64,000 nucleotides of DNA from Manihot esculenta (lineage: Eukaryota; Streptophyta; Magnoliopsida; Malpighiales; Euphorbiaceae). Where the stretch lies: NCBI RefSeq assembly GCF_001659605.2, contig NC_035178.2, positions 8,006,062 to 8,070,061 on the forward strand. Reading direction: 5' to 3'. Positions 57,650 to 64,000 of the stretch are shown piece after piece. Under the pieces are notes generated by a model, which ran no database searches, was not told the origin of the DNA, and saw nothing but the letters and a program-made list of their open reading frames with translations. Positions within the stretch are counted from its first letter, which is position 1; the number at the start of each line of letters is the position of its first letter. Position numbers and translations under genes: made by a program.

Positions 57650-59095
57650 TATACTTCAAAGTTTCAAACTCTAAATTCCTACAAGTTCCAAGATTTTAGT
57701 TTATGTGTTGCTTTGATTTAAAAACCTAAATTGTAACTGAAAAGTAGATTATTTTATTTAAACTTGTAAAAGTATTCTTCAAAGTAAGGTGCTCCGTGCC
57801 TTTCTTAGATGACAAGGTAGTACTTATGGCATATTTTGCTATACAAATAGCCACAAATTGTTGATAGCTTGTATGAAAGGGAAAAAAAAACCTAGAATAT
57901 CAAAGTTTCTGCAATAATATGTCTCAAATTTCCTAGTTTTTCTCTTTTCAAGTCCAACAAATGGCATTATTAGAGTCTTACAAATCTTAAGAAACCTAAT
58001 TAGATCATGTTATTGACGTTGAAGCATAGCATAGCTACACAATTAAGCTAGCTATGATAGCCCACAGGAGGAGCTTACTCAGAGAATATTTCACTCTAGA
58101 AAGGTTGGGCACATGACCGCTCCAAGAAGACAAATCAACTAGAATGCTTGGAGATAAGAGTTGCTCCAAGAATATGAATTTTAAGGAAAGAAATTATATT
58201 GATAATTAAGTGCACCAGGAAGAAGAAAATAATAGTGAGAAATTGCAGGAAAAGGAGAATAATAATGAGAATTACACCAGAAAAACACAGCAATTGTGAG
58301 AAATGCATCATAAATCAATCAAGATTATTGGAAAGATGTGATCCATGAAAATAGCTGGAGAGATGTGCTCCATGAAAGAGTTGGAGAGATATACTCCACC
58401 AACAACAAAACAAATAAGAAAAATTAGAGAGATGATGTGATTGCAGTAGTGCTTCAAGCCCAGGTCCAAAGAAGTTAAAGGTTTATTTTAGAAAGAAATT
58501 CAGGAACGAGGAAGACCCAAAAGCAGATTTTGGAATAGGACAGCTAGTATTCTGAGAGAGAAAAAGACAACTGGAGAGGAATATTGTTAGTTATGTTATT
58601 AGAGAGAATCTCGGGAAAGGACTGTCATTTATGCAATAAGCCTTGTATTTAAATAAAGAGAAAGAGACCGAGAGGGTATTGGGTATTATTTTCCTTTAAC
58701 CTGAAAAAGCCATTGTTGCTGGCTAGCTTGAGCTAGACGGGAGAGACTTTATTTTGTGTTCTTTTTGCTTATGGAAGGCAGAGTTGAGAACTTACTTTTT
58801 GTTCAGCCCTATTTTCTCTGTTTTCCCCATAATAGTTCACTATTGTGTTCCTAACTCTATCATGATGTTCCAAGAAAACTCAATTTGGAGTTTTCACAAA
58901 AGTATCAAAGAGGAATGTTGAAGCATATGATACTTTGCTTCAAACTCCAAACTTCTCAAGTTCCAAGAATTTAGTTTATGTGTTGGTTTGACTTAAAAAC
59001 CTAAAATGTAGCACACAAGTAGATTTATTTTGTTTAAAGTTTCTATAGTAATTTCTCTCAAATTTCATGGTTTTTCTCCCTTCAGATCCAACAAA
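57650..59095. repeat. Direct duplication with about 1.3-kb offset
   Basis: Bases 57650-57960 and 58935-59095 share phrases in the same order: CAAGTTCCAAGA, TTTAGTTTATGTGTTG, TTTAAAAACCTAAA, AAGTAGATT and TCTCAAATTTC, then TTTTTCTC and TCCAACAAA. They diverge by substitutions and gaps. The intervening kilobase is not repeated. Confidence 0.65.
58329..58400. repeat. 27-bp imperfect tandem triplicate
   Basis: GGAAAGATGTGATCCATGAAA, GGAGAGATGTGCTCCATGAAA and GGAGAGATATACTCCACC follow one another at about 26- to 27-base spacing. Confidence 0.75.
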
Positions 59096-59441
59096 CACAC
59101 ACATGCAGAGTGAAGCACTATTTGGTCTTGACAAGCAGATGCCTGGTTTGAGAAGGAAAAAAAAACATAATGTAAATAAACACAACAATTCTATAATTTT
59201 TTGGTATCAAAACTCAGGTATACTTGCAATCATAAATATCCAGCACTAGGATTGGCATGATTAATATTTATAAGGAAAGGGAAGGTCCTAAATGATATCA
59301 TATTGCAATATTGTATTTTTACAAATCTATACAGTTTCCTAATTTATTTAAACACAGAAGACTTTGTGAGAAACAAAAAATGACAACAGAATGATCTGAC
59401 AATGATGTAAGACAGAATTTTTCTCATCATTCAAAGTTTGT

Positions 59442-59715
59442 CCCACATAATGAGTGAGCAAGCCTGTGTGTGTGTGTTGGGTAGGTGGGGGGGGGGAGGG
59501 GGGAGTGTGTATTTAGGCTTACCCACATAATGAGCGAGTGAGCAAGCATGTGCGTGCTCATGTGTGTGTGTGTGTTGCGTAGGTGGGGGGGGTGTATTTA
59601 GGCTTACCCACATAATGAGCGAGTGAGCAAGCATGTGCGTGCTCATGTGTGTGTGTGCCCGCATTGGGGAGGTGGGGGTGGGTGTGGGGAGAGAGAGTGT
59701 ACTTAGGCTTATCTC
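59442..59715. repeat. G/T-rich tandem repeat of about 85 bp, three copies
   Basis: CCCACATAATGAG starts copies at 59442, 59522 and 59607. Each copy runs through GTGAGCAAGC, a (TG)n run, a GTAGGTGGGGGG block and ATTTAGGCTTA. The G tracts vary in length among copies. Confidence 0.85.
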
Positions 59716-59910
59716 AAGCTCTTAAGAATGATGATAACACCTAAGGATTTAGCAGACAAAAAATTTAGTTGGTGAAAATTGTAAATTTTGACTGTGCATT
59801 AGTTTCCCAAGCAGCACCCATCACTTTTGAGCCAGCCAGGAAGCAAGTACATTAATCAAATTGTGAAGGTCAATCTGTGGAATTCAATTGATCCACATAT
59901 AGAAAAATTA

Positions 59911-59962
59911 GAGAATGATTCACTTCAACAGTAACTGAGAATGATTCACTTCAACAGTAACT
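59911..59962. repeat. 26-bp perfect tandem duplication
   Basis: A 26-base unit beginning GAGAATGATTCACTTCAACA occurs twice without a gap. Confidence 0.9.
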
Positions 59963-61619
59963 GAGCAAGCTGATTTTGAAAAGCATAAGCTGTGACAAAA
60001 AACAAAGCAACATACATAAAGGTATATAACTATCTCAATCACAATCATATGGAGGCCATTAGAATAATCATGATGAATGACCCTACCCGTGAAATCGCCT
60101 TTCAATTAGAATGAAGCAAGTGAAAGGAACATGTAATCAGCCAAAGGCCCAACTCATGATACTCCAGGAAAAATGAAGGCACAACAAGGCTTTTGCTTTA
60201 TGAATGTACAACAATTAAAGTTAGAATGAAGTGAGCCAAAAGAAGGAGCAATAGAAGGTCAAGGGTTAAATCTATGACAAACCCATCCCTCCCCTTTAAA
60301 ATGTTCCAATATACCAAGAAAAAGAGAGTGGAGAAATGGACACAACTGAATAAGGCTCTTCTGTTTCACTGTCATAATTCACAAATGGCCAAGTCTTCTA
60401 TCCTGAAGATCATGTTATATGGTCAAGAAATAAAAGTGTTTCTGCATTCAAACTGATCCAGAGAACCAGAAAGAATTCATTAAAAAGAAACTAAGAATTT
60501 TACCCAAAGAAAAGAGGAATTGCTGCACCGAGAACAATTACTGTAACATTTGATGCCCAACTATCTCATACACCAGTTAAGCAATTAACCAAGCGATGTA
60601 TGCTAAAAAAGGATTTGTATTCATGTGTAATGAATCTAAGACTGAAACTAAAATTCAACAATAAGAGTCAAACCTTGATTCCACCAATTCGAAGGATGTG
60701 AAGCTCACCATGGGATGAAACTGTTTTCAAATGTGATCCACCAAAGAAATGACACTAGCATCCACATTATATGCACAAGATTAATCCACATATTGGAAAC
60801 ACTATCATCAGGTTAAAACAGCAATAAAGCATAAGAAGAAAAACTAAAAATTTTAAAAAAGAAAAAAATTTATACCCTCATATGATATAAGGTATGTTAT
60901 CGTACCTCCATATGAAACAGTTTGTGGATTCAGAAGCTTTTTTTTTTTCTATTCTTAACTTCTGACAAGACACGGCATATTTTCGAACCTTAGGAATCTT
61001 TTTGTCCAGGTAATTTATTCTTAAGCTCTGTCAAGACAGCGTATTTTCCAATCTCTGTATAGCGTTATGATAGTTGCTATGTTCACATCACTCTTCACTT
61101 CTGTACAGTTGCCCACTTGATCCTCACTTCATTTGGGTTAAAAAAAATATTTGAAAAAAAAAAGCAAAATTTGTTATTCAAATATGTAAAGTAAAATTGG
61201 TACAACTCATTTTTTCGGAATAGGGCCAATTGCAAGCCCCCTACATATATTGACACAGCTATTTCTATGATACATTGCTGGATCTCTTTATCAAAGAAAG
61301 AGTATTGTTGAAGTTTTCTAAAGGCATGCATGATCACAAGATGAACCAAAAAAAAAAAAAATCTCAGACTACAGTCAAATGAAGTGCAAGGAGTGAAAGG
61401 GTGTGTCCACGCGCCACTCTCTTTGTTTTTTGCTAAGACATCTTCCTTTTCCTCCTTTTTATCTATTTAACCTCACATCAGCCAATCCCCAAGTGCAGCA
61501 TTTTATTTCTTTGTCAAAAGAAATGGGCCTGAAAACACCATCACTTTCTGAGCATGAATCTGATGCAACTATCTCACTGACATATTCACAGACATTGGTT
61601 GATCCTTGAACGGATCCAG

Positions 61620-63876
61620 CTATTCTGGAATTTGAACACCTGGAGATGACACCTGAGATGAAACACAATCTTTTAGGCCTTAAAAACATAAAAACAGGTT
61701 GTTCAGAAGACAAACTTAATTCAAGTTTCAGCTATTAAATATATTAAAAAAGAAAAAAAGAAAAAAAGTAAGAATGGGTCCCTTCTTAGGCACCCAATAA
61801 ATAGGAAACCCACCTTTCTATTAAAATATCATTAGAGAGCCAACGGACTTGCTCAATCTGTATAATAGAGTTTATTCCAGGTGGGGAAAATAGATCCAGC
61901 ATCCAGCCGCTTCTCCCAAGAATCAAAAAAGGAAAAAGGAAATAAGAAAAAAAAAACATCTCAGACATAGCACCCTCCCCCCACCAAGGAAAAAAAGAAG
62001 AAAAAGAACAAAAAAAAAGCAACATTAAATTGCCTTGGCACATATGAACCCTAACTTCCATTTAAACTTTTCCACAAAAAGCGTACCTCTTTGTACAGCA
62101 TGAACTACAAAAAGTCCTGAAAAATCATTACCTTCAAATATATACTGTTTGGTACAGTCTTAGCAAGCTCAGCTTCATCCAACCATGTTCTGTAGGTTGT
62201 GGAAAAGGCTTCAATGTATTCCATACAGGGAGAACCAGACCTGCAATATATGCTTCTGAATTACAACCTGAGAAACATTCATTACTAGAAGACACACCAT
62301 GCAACTCATGGAAAAGAAAAAATTAATAAGAAAAAATACCAAAAGATAGTTTGTTAGCATGATATACAAATAGGCAAGTCAAATAGGTGATTTGGCCATC
62401 TATACGTTGTTTTAGCTAGAAATCCTTCTCACTCATTAAATAAATAAGTTGTAAGGCAATGTTTTTTAATATTAAGGCAATTAGTTATAATACATTTTTC
62501 TAATGTTACTGCACCAACAATTTGAATGGCCAAACGCAGGACAGTTCCAGCTGTTTGGTACTCTGGCCTCAACAAGATTCAGTAACTTTGGCATATGCAC
62601 ATTTTCTTCAGTGTTACTTTATATCAACACAACCTTTGGCAACAAATCCAATGACAAGCGTGAAATATTGGAATCTGGACTCGATAAGCCAAAAAGCAAC
62701 AAATATCAGCTTCAAAAATGGTATATCAACTTATTTCAATTGCTAGAAGCAAAATTTTTGATATAGCACAATACGGTATACAGTTTAATAGGACAACAAG
62801 AATGATTGCCTAGAAAATATAGGTGGAACTTGTAGGAATTCTTTGCTAACAAAAGACCTATAATTTTTTTTTAAAGAAGAAAAAGGGAAAGGAAGTTCTT
62901 GAATTCAAGCTACCACCTTCATTTTTAGAACTTTGCCGCTCACATCAAATTCATAATTCAATATAACACTGTTTTTGGATAAGAAAATTCAATGAAAATA
63001 AACTTGAAAGTATGTTAAAAGATTAAGAACAATTATTTATATTCAAAACATATATGTACCTAGATATATTGATAATTGATTGATAAATCTATGAAAATGG
63101 TTGGTTAGCATCACTATTCACTTTGCTAGTAACATGTGTTAGGACAAATAATGGAAATGATAGATGCACAGGAAAATACAAGGAAAACTTATTCATAATC
63201 AGAAAGATAAGAAGGAGCATATACACCATTGAGACTGAAATGTCTCTCAAATCCATCTGAATTCTGAACCCTGCTTAACATTTACAGCCTTTGTCTTCTA
63301 AGGTTTTAAGCAACTCAACAAATTTTAACTCCACTTCATTGGAGATACCTTAAAGCATAATAAGGATTCAATTATATATTTATAAATCTATGCATTACCA
63401 TTTTACACCAGTCAAGACACGGTCAATAAGTGATTCATAATCATAACAGATGCAAAAAAAATGTCCTGAACAGTCACAATCTATTGATATTCTTGTAGCA
63501 ACTCTAATCATACGAACGTTAACACTACCAAATTCAATACCATTTCCCATTTATAAGCCTCCCAATGCACACTTGAATAATGGAATTTAACGAAGTCTTA
63601 AAGGCATACATTTTCGAGTCGCCATCAAAGGATTGGCAAACAGCTAGCTTCAGCTATCCTTAATGCTGCAATTCCACTTCCCCACCCCATCTCCAACCTT
63701 CAGAAAAGGGGAAAAATAGTCAGCAAAATTATTTAACTTCAGCCTATGAAATCCAGGAAACGATACTAACAACGCCCACAAAAACTTACATAGAGTTACG
63801 CTTCATCTTCCACGTACCATCCTCCAAATACTCATAGTCGGATTTTGGAAGTGAAAAAGAAAAATCTACTTCCCCA
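61620..63876 (-). CDS. Unidentified gene, last three exons (5' part outside the window)
   Basis: Three minus-strand exons with matching phases: 63790-63876, 62132-62240 and 61620-61652 (stop TAG). Splice sites are good: donors TAT/GTAAGT and AAG/GTAATG, acceptors TTGCAG, TCTCAG and TTAAAG. The joined frame reads GEVDFSFSLPKSDYEYLEDG, TWKMKRNSM, SGSPCMEYIEAFSTTYRTWL, DEAELAKTVPNSIYLK and VSSPGVQIPE, then stop. The first exon is entered with two bases of a codon already used, and a stop lies in frame just upstream, so more 5' exons must exist to the right of the window. I do not recognise the family. The composition is that of a soluble, acidic C-terminal region. An extra exon between the first two remains possible. 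Confidence 0.55.
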
Positions 63877-64000
63877 CTTTAATCAGCAGAGTGAGAAGCG
63901 GGAGCAATTCTCAGAAAAAAAGGAAAAGTTACTGATATTTTCAGGGAAGATATGGAAGCTTGTGGAGCTTTAAACAATTTGTCAGGTTGGAACTTCAAAA

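Larger units (their letters stand above)
50830..61619. other. 10.8-kb gene-poor spacer
   Basis: No intact gene was supported on either strand. It holds the distal promoter of the carboxypeptidase gene, several microsatellites, an RNase H-like retroelement remnant (53778-53990), a duplicated segment (57650/58935), a 27-bp triplicate near 58329, and a G-rich 85-bp tandem repeat (59442-59715). AT content is very high from 51.7 to 56.1 kb and milder from 56.1 kb on. Bases 61380-61619 are probably 3' UTR of the gene at the right edge. Confidence 0.5.

Noticed and set aside
59431..59664. 77-codon frame rich in His/Thr/Pro
   Set aside because: It is a translation of the G/T-rich minisatellite, not a gene.

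Overview
The window is nuclear DNA from a flowering plant. Genes have short spliced exons with plant GT-AG introns, lie in very AT-rich spacers (often about 80% A+T), and belong to plant families (class P alcohol dehydrogenases, an auxin PIN carrier, a PLS-type PPR protein, EIX2-like LRR receptor proteins). The products look eudicot; a Malpighiales/Euphorbiaceae-type genome is my guess and is not proven here. No prokaryotic features (operons, ribosome binding sites, CRISPR) were seen.

Layout. 0.4-13.0 kb: three intact ADH genes in tandem on the minus strand (here ADH-A, -B, -C), each with the same ten-exon architecture. B and C are recent duplicates that still share introns, promoter and 3' flank, but are now separated by about 5 kb of AT-rich DNA. 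A tRNA-derived SINE with a long target-site duplication lies between A and B. 16.4-17.6 kb: a 66-bp in-frame tandem repeat is followed by a 913-bp non-autonomous hAT-like transposon carrying a captured piece of a receptor-like kinase gene. 18.3-24.5 kb: two tandem LRR receptor-like protein genes. The first is intact but ends slightly early compared with its sister; the second has lost about 0.5 kb and is frameshifted. 27.7-31.4 kb: PIN6, seven exons. 35.4-37.8 kb: a fourth ADH gene (ADH-D) on the plus strand, with one GC-AG intron. 39.5-40.1 kb: a TED6/TED7-like proline-rich membrane protein. 40.5-40.7 kb: a decayed C-terminal piece of a TRICHOME BIREFRINGENCE-LIKE gene. 43.4-46.7 kb: an intronless PPR gene (At3g09040 type). 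47.5-50.8 kb: a ten-exon serine carboxypeptidase-like gene. 50.8-61.6 kb: a long gene-poor stretch with simple repeats, a segmental duplication and an RNase H-domain retroelement remnant. 61.6-63.9 kb: the last exons of a minus-strand gene of unknown function that runs off the right edge.

The genes do not form one pathway. The ADH cluster serves ethanol fermentation and aldehyde reduction. The LRR pair is likely to act in cell-surface immunity or signalling. PIN6 moves auxin, TED7-like acts in secondary wall formation, the PPR protein in organelle RNA processing, and the carboxypeptidase in the secretory pathway or vacuole. I did not find a convincing new biological system. The most unusual items are the gene-capturing hAT element with its adjacent in-frame repeat, the diverging ADH-B copy, and the unidentified gene at the right edge.
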